This document shows, piece by piece, positions 26,805 to 35,688 of a stretch of 64,000 bases of DNA. Below the pieces are notes generated by a model. The model did not search any database. It was not told the DNA's origin and saw only the letters and a list, made by a program, of their open reading frames with translations. Numbering within the stretch: the first letter of the stretch is position 1; each line of letters starts with the position of its first letter. Source of the DNA: CAMDPA01 sp964574325 (GTDB lineage Bacteria; Pseudomonadota; Alphaproteobacteria; Rhizobiales; Hyphomicrobiaceae); the NCBI GenBank assembly GCA_964574325.1, contig CAZNMY010000015.1:18237-82236 (forward strand). Reading direction: 5' to 3'. Made by a program: the position numbers and the translations under genes.

Positions 26805-27416
26805 TTGAAGATCATCGACGAGGCGCGTGCGCCGAACCCCCGGCGTGTCCGGATATTCCTGGCCGAGAAGGGCATTTCCATTCCGTTCGAGCCCCTCAGC
26901 CTGTTGAAGCTCGAGCACAAGAGCGAGGCGATGCTTCGGCTCAATCCATTCGCCCAGGTGCCGATCCTGGTGCTCGACGACGGCTCGACGTTGTCGGAAA
27001 GCGTCGCGATCTGCCGCTATTTCGAGGAATTGCAGCCGGCGCCGGCACTGTTCGGCCAGGGGGCCCGGGAAATGGCCGAAGTCGAGATGTGGAACCGGCG
27101 GATCGAACTCGGCCTGTTCCAGGCGGTGGCGCACTGCTTCCGGCATACCCATCCGGCTATGGCGGTGATGGAGCAGCCGCAGATCGCAGCCTGGGGCGAT
27201 GTGAACCGTGGCCGTGTCGGCGACGTGCTGGCGTTGATCGACGGCCATCTCGCCGGGCGGGCGCATATCGCGGGGCCGGACTTCTCGATTGCGGATATCA
27301 CGCTGCTGGTGGCGGTCGACTTCATGAAACCGGCCAAGATCGAACGTCCGGCCGGGCTCGCAAACCTGGAGCGCTGGTACAACGCGGTGTCGTCGCGGCC
27401 GAGCGCCAAGGCCTAA
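26805..27416 (+). CDS. Glutathione S-transferase family protein
   Basis: A 203-aa protein with an N-terminal thioredoxin-like domain (SPN-like PNPRRVRIFLAEKGI, QVPILVLDDGSTLSESVAICRYFEE) and an all-helical C-terminal domain ending FSIADITLLVAVDFMK. The start is TTG at 26805, with AAGGA seven bases upstream and a normal GST N-terminus (MKIIDEARAPNP). A longer reading from 26706 would add a non-homologous leader. It is divergent from the sensor kinase across a ~290-bp region. Confidence 0.88.
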   Translation: MKIIDEARAPNPRRVRIFLAEKGISIPFEPLSLLKLEHKSEAMLRLNPFAQVPILVLDDGSTLSESVAICRYFEELQPAPALFGQGAREMAEVEMWNRRIELGLFQAVAHCFRHTHPAMAVMEQPQIAAWGDVNRGRVGDVLALIDGHLAGRAHIAGPDFSIADITLLVAVDFMKPAKIERPAGLANLERWYNAVSSRPSAKA

Positions 27417-27554
27417 GTCGGTCGTCCATTGAACCAACGGTGTCTGTTCCCTGGGTAACAGACACGCTCGTCTCGCGGATGTAGGAATGCAGAATCAACA
27501 ATGCATGAGCGAACAATGTATGAGCGCTGGGGCCAACCGGCGCGGGATGGATCG

Positions 27555-28298
27555 ATGAAACTGACGATCGTCGGCTGCGGTGATGCGTTCGGGTCCGGCG
27601 GCCGCCTCCAGACCTGCTTTTGCGTCGACAGCAGCCAGGGGCGTCTCCTGATCGATTGCGGAGCAACGGCGCTGATCGGGCTGGAGCGCGTGGGCATCGA
27701 TCCCAACAGCATCGATGCCATCGTGATCTCGCATCTCCACGGCGACCATTTCAGCGGCCTCGTGTGGTGGTATCTGCACGCGCTGCACGTGTCGAAGCGG
27801 CGCACGGCGCTGACGGTTGCGGGGCCGGTCGGAATCGAAAACCGGTTCAAGCAGGCCGCGGAGGCCCTGTTTCCCGGGTCGCTGCGCGCGGAGATGCCGT
27901 TCGAGATGCGGTTCGTCGAGCAGGTGGCGGGGCGGCCGGACAAGGTCGGTGATTTCACCGTGACCGCGTTCGAGGTCAGCCATCCCTCGGGGGCGGCGTC
28001 GCATGCGTTGCGACTGGAGGGGGGCGGCAGGACGATCGCGTTCTCGGGCGATACCGAATGGGTCGAGCCGCTGGCTGCGTGTGCCTCGCAAGCCGATCTG
28101 TTCCTGTGCGAGTGCTATGCCTACGACCGGCCGGTTCGCTATCACATGAATTGGCTGAAGCTGAAGGCCGAGTTGCCCCGGCTGGGCGCCAGGCGCGTCG
28201 TTCTCACGCACATGAACGCGGATATGCTGGCCAACCTCGAGCACGTCGGCGCGCCGGGCGTAATGCTCGCCGAGGACGGGATGACAATCGAGTTCTGA
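27555..28298 (+). CDS. MBL-fold metallo-hydrolase (RNase Z-like)
   Basis: A 247-aa metallo-beta-lactamase-fold hydrolase. The metal-binding motif HLHGDH lies at 60-65, followed by SHPSGAASHALRLE, the FSGDTEW aspartate and the late LTHMN histidine. The opening MKLTIVGCGDAFGSGGRLQT resembles RNase Z/PhnP-type members. The ATG at 27555 has GGGATGG upstream. The next gene begins immediately after its stop (TGA-ATG), so the two are translationally coupled. The substrate could be a phosphodiester or RNA. Confidence 0.85.
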   Translation: MKLTIVGCGDAFGSGGRLQTCFCVDSSQGRLLIDCGATALIGLERVGIDPNSIDAIVISHLHGDHFSGLVWWYLHALHVSKRRTALTVAGPVGIENRFKQAAEALFPGSLRAEMPFEMRFVEQVAGRPDKVGDFTVTAFEVSHPSGAASHALRLEGGGRTIAFSGDTEWVEPLAACASQADLFLCECYAYDRPVRYHMNWLKLKAELPRLGARRVVLTHMNADMLANLEHVGAPGVMLAEDGMTIEF

Positions 28299-28949
28299 AT
28301 GCCTCGATCCCAATCGTTGGACAGCCTGCTGCGGGAGATCCGGGCGTGCCGCGTGTGCGTCGAGCGTCCGCTCGGCGCGCCGCTCCCCCATCGGCCAAGA
28401 CCGGTGTTGCGTGCGGCGCGGAGCGCTCGGCTGGCGGTCTTCAGCCAGGCACCCGGCGTTCGCGTGCACGCGTCTGGCGTGCCGTTCACGGACCCCTCGG
28501 GTGATCGGCTGAGGGCCTGGATGGGCGTGTCGGCGGAAGAGTTCTACGATGTCGAGCGGGTCGCGATCGTACCGATGGGGTTCTGCTTTCCGGGCCTCGA
28601 CCGGCACGGCGCGGACCTGCCGCCGCGACGGGAATGCGCGCCACTATGGCGGGAGCGGGTGCTCGAGGCCCTACCGAATGTCGAACTGGTGCTGCTGGTC
28701 GGCTCCTATGCGCAGCGCTGGCACCTGGCGTCAGCGCGAGGCGGGAACATGACCGAGGTCGTTCAGGGGTGGCGGGAGGTGCCACGCGAAAGCGGGAAGA
28801 GGCGCCATATCCCGTTGCCGCATCCCTCGTGGCGCAACAACGCCTGGATCAAGCGGCACCCATGGTTCGAGGCGGAGTTGCTGCCGGAGCTGCGGGGCGA
28901 GGTCCGGCGCCTGCTGGATGGGCCCGATCGAAACGGCCCCGCGCCGTAG
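28299..28949 (+). CDS. Uracil-DNA glycosylase family protein (family-4-like, Fe-S)
   Basis: A 216-aa protein of the uracil-DNA glycosylase superfamily. Motif 1 is FSQAPGVRVHASGVPFTDPS with GDRLRAWMG; motif 3 is LPHPSWRN near the end. Four cysteines (C17, C20, C96, C113) fall where family-4 enzymes hold a 4Fe-4S cluster. It would remove uracil or a related base from DNA. The start codon abuts the stop of the MBL hydrolase gene, an arrangement that could indicate a shared repair or nucleotide-surveillance role. Confidence 0.82.
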   Translation: MPRSQSLDSLLREIRACRVCVERPLGAPLPHRPRPVLRAARSARLAVFSQAPGVRVHASGVPFTDPSGDRLRAWMGVSAEEFYDVERVAIVPMGFCFPGLDRHGADLPPRRECAPLWRERVLEALPNVELVLLVGSYAQRWHLASARGGNMTEVVQGWREVPRESGKRRHIPLPHPSWRNNAWIKRHPWFEAELLPELRGEVRRLLDGPDRNGPAP

Positions 28950-28994
28950 TGGCGCGAGGCCGGGAGTTCGACCGGAATCAGCTTCGTCTCACCT

Positions 28995-29309
28995 TCACCA
29001 GTAACGACGACGGCGGACGATGAAGTACCGGCGCGGGCGGCGGCGGATGTAGTAGACCCGCCGGGGGCGCCGGACGTAGAACACGCGACGACGCACGTAG
29101 CGACGGCGGCGGACGATGTAGAACTGGTTGGGCTGCAATTCGGATTCGACGGTTTCGGCGACGGCCTGAGCCGGATCGGCCGGCTGGACCGGGTGGGGGC
29201 TCGCTCCTTCGGCGGCCTCGGCGGAGCCGGGGACCGAAAGACCACAGGCGGCGGCGGCACCGACGCCGAGCATGAGTTTAAGCAGTCTCCGTCGCGCAAG
29301 TGGTTCCAT
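28995..29309 (-). CDS. Small Tat-signal protein with Arg/Tyr-rich tail
   Basis: A 104-aa protein. The N-terminus has a Tat-type signal (ARRRLLKLMLGVGAAAACGL, then an AEA site). The last ~40 residues are repeats of Tyr/Phe-Ile/Val-Arg(2-4), for example FYIVRRRRYVRRRVFYVRR, giving a strongly basic, aromatic exported tail. GAGGG lies upstream of the ATG. The alternating pattern suggests a beta-strand surface that could bind anionic polymer such as lipopolysaccharide, peptidoglycan or nucleic acid. Function unknown. Confidence 0.65.
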   Translation of the reverse strand: MEPLARRRLLKLMLGVGAAAACGLSVPGSAEAAEGASPHPVQPADPAQAVAETVESELQPNQFYIVRRRRYVRRRVFYVRRPRRVYYIRRRPRRYFIVRRRRYW

Positions 29310-29437
29310 TTGACAGTCACCCTCGATGATGTTGGGCCGCAGACCGGCACAATCCGAGGCTATCATTGCCGACGGATTTTGAAAGTGCTTTGCGCGAAAT
29401 CAGTAAGTAACGGCAGCCCGCGCATGCGGCAGGGCAA

Positions 29438-30112
29438 CTACTGCAGGAAAGACCGGATCAGCCGCTTGGCGTCGGCGCTGTCCCACTCAGCCGCGCCGGT
29501 GAGGCGGCCGATCTCGCGTCCCTGCCTGTCGATCAGCAGCGTCGTCGGCATGCCGGCCGCCTTCAATGCCGTGCCAACCCGGGCTGTCGGATCGATGTAG
29601 AGTGCGAGATCGGTCGATTTGGACGAGGTCAGGAATTTCTGGGCGGCTTCTGCGCCCGCGCGATCGACGGCGAGCGCCACGACCTCGAAGTCTTTCGAGC
29701 CCAGCTCGCGCTGGAGTGCTGCCAGAGCCGGCATTTCCTTGCGGCAAGGTGCGCACCAGGTCGCCCACAGGTTGACGAGGACGACGCGGCCTTGCCACTC
29801 CTTCAGCGTGCGCGGCTGGCCTTTGCCATCCGAAAACGAGACCTCGGGCAGCGCTTCAGGCGCCGACTTGAAGACGAACGCGGCCATCTCCCCGGTGTTG
29901 AGCTTGCCTTGCCCGGTGGATGCGGGGCGGGCCGGCGCCGGAATGGGCGCGCCGGGAGTGGGGGGCGCGCCGGACGAGGGGTTCGACGACTGCTGGACGT
30001 TGTCACGGGCACCGAGCGTGACGTATACCGCCGCGAACCCGGCCAGAGCTGCCAGCACCGTCACGACGATCGCCCGCGAGGCCGTCACGGGGCCTGCCGT
30101 CTTGCCACTCAT
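29438..30112 (-). CDS. tlpA: TlpA-family thiol:disulfide oxidoreductase
   Basis: A 224-aa membrane-anchored periplasmic thioredoxin. An N-terminal anchor helix (about 13-33) is followed by a Pro/Ala-rich linker, then a thioredoxin fold with the WCAPC active site (C120, C123) and the cis-Pro segment AAGMPTTLLID. TlpA proteins reduce periplasmic targets such as copper chaperones during cytochrome oxidase assembly. It is divergent from argH, the usual arrangement in Bradyrhizobium-type genomes. Confidence 0.92.
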   Translation of the reverse strand: MSGKTAGPVTASRAIVVTVLAALAGFAAVYVTLGARDNVQQSSNPSSGAPPTPGAPIPAPARPASTGQGKLNTGEMAAFVFKSAPEALPEVSFSDGKGQPRTLKEWQGRVVLVNLWATWCAPCRKEMPALAALQRELGSKDFEVVALAVDRAGAEAAQKFLTSSKSTDLALYIDPTARVGTALKAAGMPTTLLIDRQGREIGRLTGAAEWDSADAKRLIRSFLQ

Positions 30113-30224
30113 GTCGTTTGGCCGTTCATATCGTTTCGCCGCTCACAGAGTATTGCTCGTCTCACCCGTGATCTTCACGAGATGGGATGTCACGTCGCGC
30201 CGCACAATCCGGAGCCCATGCCTC

Positions 30225-31664
30225 ATGTCCAAGGACACCGACAAGCAAAGCCTGTCTCAACAGATGTCGGCCAACAAGATGTGGGGCGGGCGCTTCAGCG
30301 CGTCGCCAGCCGAGATCATGGAGGAGATAAACGCCTCGATCGGCTTCGACAAGCGGCTCGCTACCCAGGACATCCGTGGCTCGAAGGCGCATGCGGAGAT
30401 GCTGGCGGCGGCCGGGATCATCACCAGGGAGGACGCCAAGCGCATCATCGCGGGGCTCGATCAGATCCTGGGCGAGGTGGAAGCCGGCTCGATGGCGTGG
30501 TCGCGGGCACTGGAAGATGTCCACATGAACGTCGAGAGCCGGCTCAAGGACAATATCGGTGCGCCGGCCGGACGGCTGCACACCGCGCGGTCCCGCAACG
30601 ACCAGGTCGCGACCGATTTCAAGCTGTGGGTGCGCGACCGGATCGACGCCATGGATCAAGCTCTCGGCGGGTTGCAGCTTGCACTTGCGCGCAAGGCCGA
30701 AGCGCATGCGGCGACGGTCATGCCGGGGTTCACGCACCTGCAGCCGGCGCAGCCCGTGACGTTCGGGCATCATCTGCTGGCCTACGTCGAGATGATCGGC
30801 CGGGATCGCGGGCGGTTCGCGGATGCGCGCGCGCGGCTCAACGAGTGCCCGCTGGGGGCGGCAGCACTTGCCGGCACGTCGTTTCCGATCGATCGCCATG
30901 CGACCGCTTCGGCGCTCGGCTTCGACCGGCCGACGGCGAATTCGCTCGACAGCGTGTCCGACCGCGATTTTGCGCTGGAGACGCTGGCGGCGGCCTCGAT
31001 CGCGGCGATGCATCTGTCGCGTTTCGCCGAGGAGATCGTGATCTGGATGACGCCGCAGTTCGGCTTCATCACGCTTTCCGACAAGTTCACGACGGGCTCG
31101 TCGATCATGCCGCAGAAGCGCAATCCGGACGCGGCCGAGCTCTCCCGGGCGAAGGTCGGGCGGATCGCAGGCGCGTTCCAGAGCCTGCTGATGGTGATGA
31201 AGGGGCTGCCGCTCGCCTACTCGAAGGACATGCAGGAAGACAAGGAGGTCACGTTCGATGCGCTCGACAGCTTCGGGCTCGCGGTCGCGGCGATGTCCGG
31301 CATGGTCGAGGATCTGGAGCCGCGCGCGGATGTGATGCGGGCGGCTGCGGGGCGCGGATACTCGACGGCGACCGATATCGCGGATTGGCTGGTGCGAGAG
31401 CTGAAGATGCCGTTCCGCGATGCGCATCACGTTACCGGGCGCGTGGTTTCGCTGGCCGAAGGGCGCGGGGTGGAGCTCGAAGCGCTGTCGCTGGCCGATC
31501 TGAAATCGATCGAACCGCGGTTCCGCGCCGATGCGCTCGATGTGCTCAGTGTGGACAATTCGGTGAAGAGCCGGACCAGCCATGGTGGAACTGCGCCACA
31601 GAACGTGCGGAAAATGGCCCGGGGGTGGGTGCGGAAGCTGGAAAAGGCGGCGGAGCGGGTCTAG
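30225..31664 (+). CDS. argH: Argininosuccinate lyase
   Basis: A 479-aa enzyme of the fumarase/aspartase superfamily that splits argininosuccinate to arginine and fumarate, the last step of arginine synthesis. Key motifs are KMWGGRFS at the N-terminus, HTARSRNDQVATDF, TVMPGFTHLQPAQPVTFGHH and the superfamily signature GSSIMPQKRNPD. I use ATG 30225 (MSKDTDKQ); an in-frame ATG at 30264 sits closer to the conserved start. It leads argH-lptM-lysA. Confidence 0.97.
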   Translation: MSKDTDKQSLSQQMSANKMWGGRFSASPAEIMEEINASIGFDKRLATQDIRGSKAHAEMLAAAGIITREDAKRIIAGLDQILGEVEAGSMAWSRALEDVHMNVESRLKDNIGAPAGRLHTARSRNDQVATDFKLWVRDRIDAMDQALGGLQLALARKAEAHAATVMPGFTHLQPAQPVTFGHHLLAYVEMIGRDRGRFADARARLNECPLGAAALAGTSFPIDRHATASALGFDRPTANSLDSVSDRDFALETLAAASIAAMHLSRFAEEIVIWMTPQFGFITLSDKFTTGSSIMPQKRNPDAAELSRAKVGRIAGAFQSLLMVMKGLPLAYSKDMQEDKEVTFDALDSFGLAVAAMSGMVEDLEPRADVMRAAAGRGYSTATDIADWLVRELKMPFRDAHHVTGRVVSLAEGRGVELEALSLADLKSIEPRFRADALDVLSVDNSVKSRTSHGGTAPQNVRKMARGWVRKLEKAAERV

Positions 31665-31759
31665 GAGTAGGGTGCTTTCGTTTGCGCTGCATCAGCGGCG
31701 CGGGGTATAGAGTTCGGAACGCCGCGCCGTCTCTGGCACGGAACGAGGTTGAACCTGAT

Positions 31760-31987
31760 ATGCCGGCCCATCTGCCGACCACGGCGAAAAATGCACTGCT
31801 GATCCTGGCCGCGGGCACGATGCTCGCCGGTTGTGGCGTGCGCGGGCCGCTCCAGATGCCGAAGGCAGATGCTGCTGGTCCCGCGACGCCGGAAGCTACG
31901 GCGTCAGCCGATTCAGGCCAGGGCAAGCCGGCCAATACTGCGGCCAAGCCGCATCAAGGCTTCATCCTCGACGGCCTGCTGCGCTGA
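31760..31987 (+). CDS. lptM: LptM-type small lipoprotein
   Basis: A 75-aa lipoprotein with a type II signal peptide and lipobox LAGC (about residue 25), followed by the family hallmark GVRGPLQMP. LptM helps the LptDE outer-membrane complex mature. Position between argH and lysA is the usual one for this gene and supports the call. Confidence 0.88.
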   Translation: MPAHLPTTAKNALLILAAGTMLAGCGVRGPLQMPKADAAGPATPEATASADSGQGKPANTAAKPHQGFILDGLLR

Positions 31988-32258
31988 TTTGCAGCGTAGT
32001 GCCGGGGCGGATCTCGGCTCTCTCCCTCGAAGTGTGTAGACGCCGGTTCTGCGCGCGGTCGGCTTTGTCGACCGGCTTCGGCCGGGGAAACTGCTGGAGC
32101 GGTCGAGGCAGATACCGGACCACCGACGAAACATCGGGGTAACCAGGTGAAGTCTCGATCGCTTCGCCAAGTTCCCGGTCTCGGCTAGCGGATTGATGCG
32201 GGGCAGCGCTTGTTGCTACATGCACGCCGACGACAGATGACAACCCGGCGGCCCCGAC

Positions 32259-33533
32259 ATGCTTCAATTCACCTACTCCCGCGGCGTGCTGCACGCGGAG
32301 GGCGTCAGTCTGGCCGCCATCGCTGCCGAGGTCGGCACGCCGTTCTACTGCTATTCGACCGCGGCTTTCGAAGGGCAATATCGGGCCCTCGATCGTGCTT
32401 TTGCCGGGACCGATCACCTCATCTGCTACGCGATGAAGGCGAATTCCAACCAGGCCGTGCTCGCGACAATGGCGCGGCTCGGCGCCGGCATGGATGTGGT
32501 GTCGGTCGGGGAGTTGAAGCGTGCGCTGGCGGCCGGTGTGCCCGCATCGAAGGTGATCTTTGCGGGCGTCGGCAAGACGCGCGATGAGATGGCATTCGCG
32601 ATTTCGCAGGGCATCCTGGGCTTCAACGTCGAGAGCGAGTCGGAGCTCGAGGCGCTGTCTTCCGTGGCGGTCGAACTCGGCCGAACCGCGCGCATCGCAT
32701 TGCGCGTCAATCCGTATGTGGATGCCAAGACGCACGCCAAGATCTCGACGGGCAAATCCGAGAACAAGTTCGGCATTCCCTTCAATGATGCGCCGCGCCT
32801 GATGGATCGGGCACGTGCGCTGCCGGGGTTGGCTGCCGTCGGCATCCACATGCACATCGGCAGCCAGATCACGGACGCGAAGCTGTCGCCGTTCCGCGAT
32901 GCATTCACGCTGATGCGCGAGCTGGCGCTGGACTTGCGCGCGCGCGGGCATGAACTCGAGCATCTCGATCTCGGCGGCGGGCTCGGCGTGTCCTACGTAC
33001 TCGGCAACCAGCCGCCGCCCGATCCCGCGGCCTATGCGGCGGTGGCGAAGGAGGTGCTCGGCGATCTCGGTTTGAAGCTCGTGATGGAACCAGGGCGGTT
33101 GCTCGTCGGCAATGCGGGCGTGCTGGTGACGCGCGTGATCTTCGTCAAGGAAGGCGAGGGGCGGCGCTTCACGATCGTCGATGCCGCGATGAACGACTTG
33201 ATCCGGCCGACGCTGTACGAAGCGCATCACGAGATCTGGCCGGTGGCCGAGGCGCATCGCGATGCCGGGACGGTGGTGCAGGATCTCGTCGGTCCCGTGT
33301 GCGAGACGGGCGACTATATCGCGCTGGAGCGGCCGCTGCCGCCATTCGTCGCCGGCGATCTGGTCGCCGTGATGACGGCCGGGGCCTACGGCGCCGTGAT
33401 GGCATCGACGTACAACACGCGTCCGCTGGTGCCGGAGGTGCTGGTGCGCGGCAACGAGTGGGCCGTGGTCCGGCCACGGATGGAGGTCGAGGCGATCATC
33501 GCGCTCGATCGTCTGCCGGAATGGCTGGGGTAG
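32259..33533 (+). CDS. lysA: Diaminopimelate decarboxylase
   Basis: A 424-aa PLP enzyme converting meso-diaminopimelate to lysine. PLP-binding Lys60 lies in CYAMKANSN. Other landmarks are GIHMHIGSQ, the GGGLGVSY phosphate loop, MEPGR, CETGD and the terminal STYNTRP. The ATG at 32259 lacks a good ribosome-binding site, but the N-terminus is family-like. A 271-bp gap follows lptM, so it may have its own promoter. Confidence 0.97.
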   Translation: MLQFTYSRGVLHAEGVSLAAIAAEVGTPFYCYSTAAFEGQYRALDRAFAGTDHLICYAMKANSNQAVLATMARLGAGMDVVSVGELKRALAAGVPASKVIFAGVGKTRDEMAFAISQGILGFNVESESELEALSSVAVELGRTARIALRVNPYVDAKTHAKISTGKSENKFGIPFNDAPRLMDRARALPGLAAVGIHMHIGSQITDAKLSPFRDAFTLMRELALDLRARGHELEHLDLGGGLGVSYVLGNQPPPDPAAYAAVAKEVLGDLGLKLVMEPGRLLVGNAGVLVTRVIFVKEGEGRRFTIVDAAMNDLIRPTLYEAHHEIWPVAEAHRDAGTVVQDLVGPVCETGDYIALERPLPPFVAGDLVAVMTAGAYGAVMASTYNTRPLVPEVLVRGNEWAVVRPRMEVEAIIALDRLPEWLG

Positions 33534-33656
33534 TGGTGAGTGGTGAGTGGTGTGAAGGTCGACAGCCTTTTCACTCGCCGATCGGTTGCTTGTCAGCTGG
33601 GTCTCAGCCCGGCTTTTGCGAATTCGTCATGGCCGCGAAGTAAGGGAGGAAGTGCC

Positions 33657-34037
33657 GTGAGGCGGGTAACCTCGACGGTGCTGCTCTCGGTGGTGGCTTT
33701 CTCTGTGGACTGTAGGGCGGCCGTGCTGGAACGGCAGCCTGAAGGCGTGTCGCCGACATGCGCGATCGAGATCGAGTTCCGTTTGCGGCGGGACGGGTTC
33801 GATGGGTCGACCTTCGAGCGCTTGTTGCGCTTCGCCGAGACCGAGCCTCTTATCAAGCATCTCTACGACCTGCGCCAACGCTACGAGGACGGGCCGATCC
33901 TGTGCCTCGTGATCGATACCGTGGACGAGGCCCTGTCGGTCTTCGAGCGGCTGACCAACATCGTGCCCGTCCCGCGCGCCCGCTTGCCCCGCCTGCCGCC
34001 CCCGCCACCCGTCGTGCTGCGGTATAGGGGTGGTTGA
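33657..34037 (+). CDS. Small secreted protein, unknown function
   Basis: A 126-aa protein starting at GTG 33657 with a near-consensus GGGAGGA upstream. It has a signal peptide (MRRVTSTVLLSVVAFSVDCRAA). The mature part includes CAIEIEFRLRRDGFDGSTFE and FAETEPLIKHLYDLRQRYED, followed by a Pro-rich C-terminus (PRLPPPPPVVLRY). Two cysteines may pair. No family recognised. Confidence 0.6.
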   Translation: MRRVTSTVLLSVVAFSVDCRAAVLERQPEGVSPTCAIEIEFRLRRDGFDGSTFERLLRFAETEPLIKHLYDLRQRYEDGPILCLVIDTVDEALSVFERLTNIVPVPRARLPRLPPPPPVVLRYRGG

Positions 34038-34070
34038 GGTGGGGTGGTTCCCATCTTTGCATGTTCGGTC

Positions 34071-34175
34071 GTCATGGTCCGCGAAGGCGGACCACCCACG
34101 GCTCCTCGGAATTGATCGACTTGCGGTGCTTCCTCATCAGGGTGTCGTGGATGACCCGCCTGCGCGGGCCATGAC
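34071..34175. repeat. Two-hairpin composite intergenic repeat, copy 2
   Basis: This is the reverse-orientation copy of the element at 21067-21188: GTCATGGTCCGCGAAGGCGG with ACCACCCACGGCTCCTC at one end, and GACCCGCCTGCGCGGGCCAT at the other. The two hairpin blocks are conserved and the spacer is not. It sits between the small secreted protein and the RlmL-like gene. Confidence 0.8.
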
Positions 34176-34253
34176 GGTGGGTTTGGTTGGTGCGGAAGTG
34201 CCGTGCTCGAAAAACAGGTCGCCCCCACGCAGGCTTCCCGGTAAGCAGGCGGT

Positions 34254-35396
34254 ATGACCGAAGCAAACGAAGTGAAAGAATTCGAGATATTTCTGGTGGC
34301 GGCGCCGGGGCTGGAGGCGGCGCTGTGCGAGGAGGCGCGCGAGAAGGGGTTTGCCGAGCCGACGGTGATCAAGGGCGGCGTAACGGTGCGGGGCGGGTGG
34401 CGCGAGGTGTGGCGCGCGAACCTGGAGATCCGTGGCGCGAGCCGGGTGGTGGCGCGCATCGCGCAGTTCCGGGCGTTGCATCTGGCGCAGCTCGACAAGC
34501 GCTCGCGGAAGGTGGCGTGGGGCGAGGCTCTGCGTCGCGATCGGCCGTTCCGCGTCGAGGCGACCTGCAAGACCTCGCGCATCTATCATTCGGGAGCGGC
34601 GGCGCAGCGCGTCGAACGCGCGATCAGCGAGGAACTCGGCGCGCCGTTGTCGGCCGAAGCGGAGGTGTGCATTCGCGTGCGCTTCGAAGACGACATGTGC
34701 ACGATCGGCGTCGATACGTCGGGAGAGCTTCTGCACAAGCGCGGCTTCAAGGAGGCGGTGGCCAAGGCGCCGATGCGCGAGACGATGGCGGCGCTGCTGC
34801 TGCGTCTGTGCGGATATGACGGGCGCGAGCCGGTGCTCGATCCGATGTGCGGATCGGGGACGTTCGTGATCGAGGCGGCGGAAGTTGCGGCGGGGCTGAT
34901 GCCGGGCCGCTCGAGACATTTCGCGTTCGAGCATCTGGCGTCGTTCGACGAGGCCGCGTGGGCCGGGATGCGTGAGGCCGCTTGTGGTGCGGCGGCGGTG
35001 CCGTCGGTGCGGTTCTACGGCAGCGACATCGACGCGGGCGCGATCGTGATGAGCCGGGCGAATGCGGAGCGCGCGGGCGTCGCCGCTTTCTGCGAGTTCA
35101 AGCAATTGGCATTCAGTGAAATCGTTGCGCCTGAAGGTCCGCCCAATTGTTCAGGAGGATTGGTCATCATCAATCCGCCCTACGGCGACCGGATTGGTGA
35201 CAAGCCGCGGCTGACGTCGCTCTACCGCTCGATGGGGGAGACGCTGAAGGCGCGTTTCACCGGCTGGCGCGTCGGCATCGTGGCGAGCGACGAGGCGTTG
35301 GCGAATGCGTGCGGATTGCCGTGGCTACCCACGCAAGGCTCGATCTCGCACGGTGGTTTGCGCGTGACGCTGTACCAGACGGCGGCTCTTGCTTAG
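34254..35396 (+). CDS. THUMP-containing class I RNA methyltransferase (RlmL/TrmN-like)
   Basis: A 380-aa RNA methyltransferase. The N-terminal ~165 residues form a ferredoxin-like/THUMP unit (FEIFLVAAPGLEAALCEEA ... HKRGFKEAVAKAPMRETMAA). The Rossmann domain has motif I VLDPMCGSGTFVIEAA, an acidic FYGSDIDAGA, and catalytic motif IV INPPYGDR. The family modifies 23S rRNA guanine (RlmL) or tRNA guanine 6. It lacks the second RlmK-type domain of E. coli RlmKL. Confidence 0.85.
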   Translation: MTEANEVKEFEIFLVAAPGLEAALCEEAREKGFAEPTVIKGGVTVRGGWREVWRANLEIRGASRVVARIAQFRALHLAQLDKRSRKVAWGEALRRDRPFRVEATCKTSRIYHSGAAAQRVERAISEELGAPLSAEAEVCIRVRFEDDMCTIGVDTSGELLHKRGFKEAVAKAPMRETMAALLLRLCGYDGREPVLDPMCGSGTFVIEAAEVAAGLMPGRSRHFAFEHLASFDEAAWAGMREAACGAAAVPSVRFYGSDIDAGAIVMSRANAERAGVAAFCEFKQLAFSEIVAPEGPPNCSGGLVIINPPYGDRIGDKPRLTSLYRSMGETLKARFTGWRVGIVASDEALANACGLPWLPTQGSISHGGLRVTLYQTAALA

Positions 35397-35444
35397 GCGA
35401 CTCAGAACAATAACTGCTTCGATTTTCACACGGGCCTCTCGGTT

Positions 35445-35569
35445 CTCCTCCCCCCCTTGTGGGGGAGGTGGCCCGTAGGGCCGGAGGGGGGAAGTCCAGC
35501 GAAAACCGTGCAATTGAATGCTCCTGAAAATCACCCCACCCCTGCCCCCTCCCCATTCAGGGGAGGGGG
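35445..35569. repeat. Pair of G/C-rich hairpins (REP-type)
   Basis: The first hairpin is CTCCCCCCTTGTGGGGGAG (about 35448-35467), followed by GGCCCGTAGGGCC (35470-35482). The second is CCCCCTCCCCattcagGGGAGGGGG (35545-35569). Such paired palindromes between convergent genes are typical dispersed repeats. They lie between the RlmL-like gene and the oxidoreductase operon end, where they may also stop transcription from both sides. Confidence 0.7.
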
Positions 35570-35688
35570 ACTACTTCGCCTTTGATGCTTGCGTATGGGA
35601 CAAGCGAAGCAGATGTGTGAACGCCGTAGCCCACAGTGAGGGGAGGAGAAGTGCGAGTCGGCCTGCACATCGAAGGCTCGAACCCTAC

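Noticed and set aside
29619..30224. Long N-terminal extension of ArgH and open frame across the tlpA gene
   Set aside because: It is the opposite-strand shadow of tlpA; the ArgH family starts near MSKDTDKQ or KMWGGRFS.
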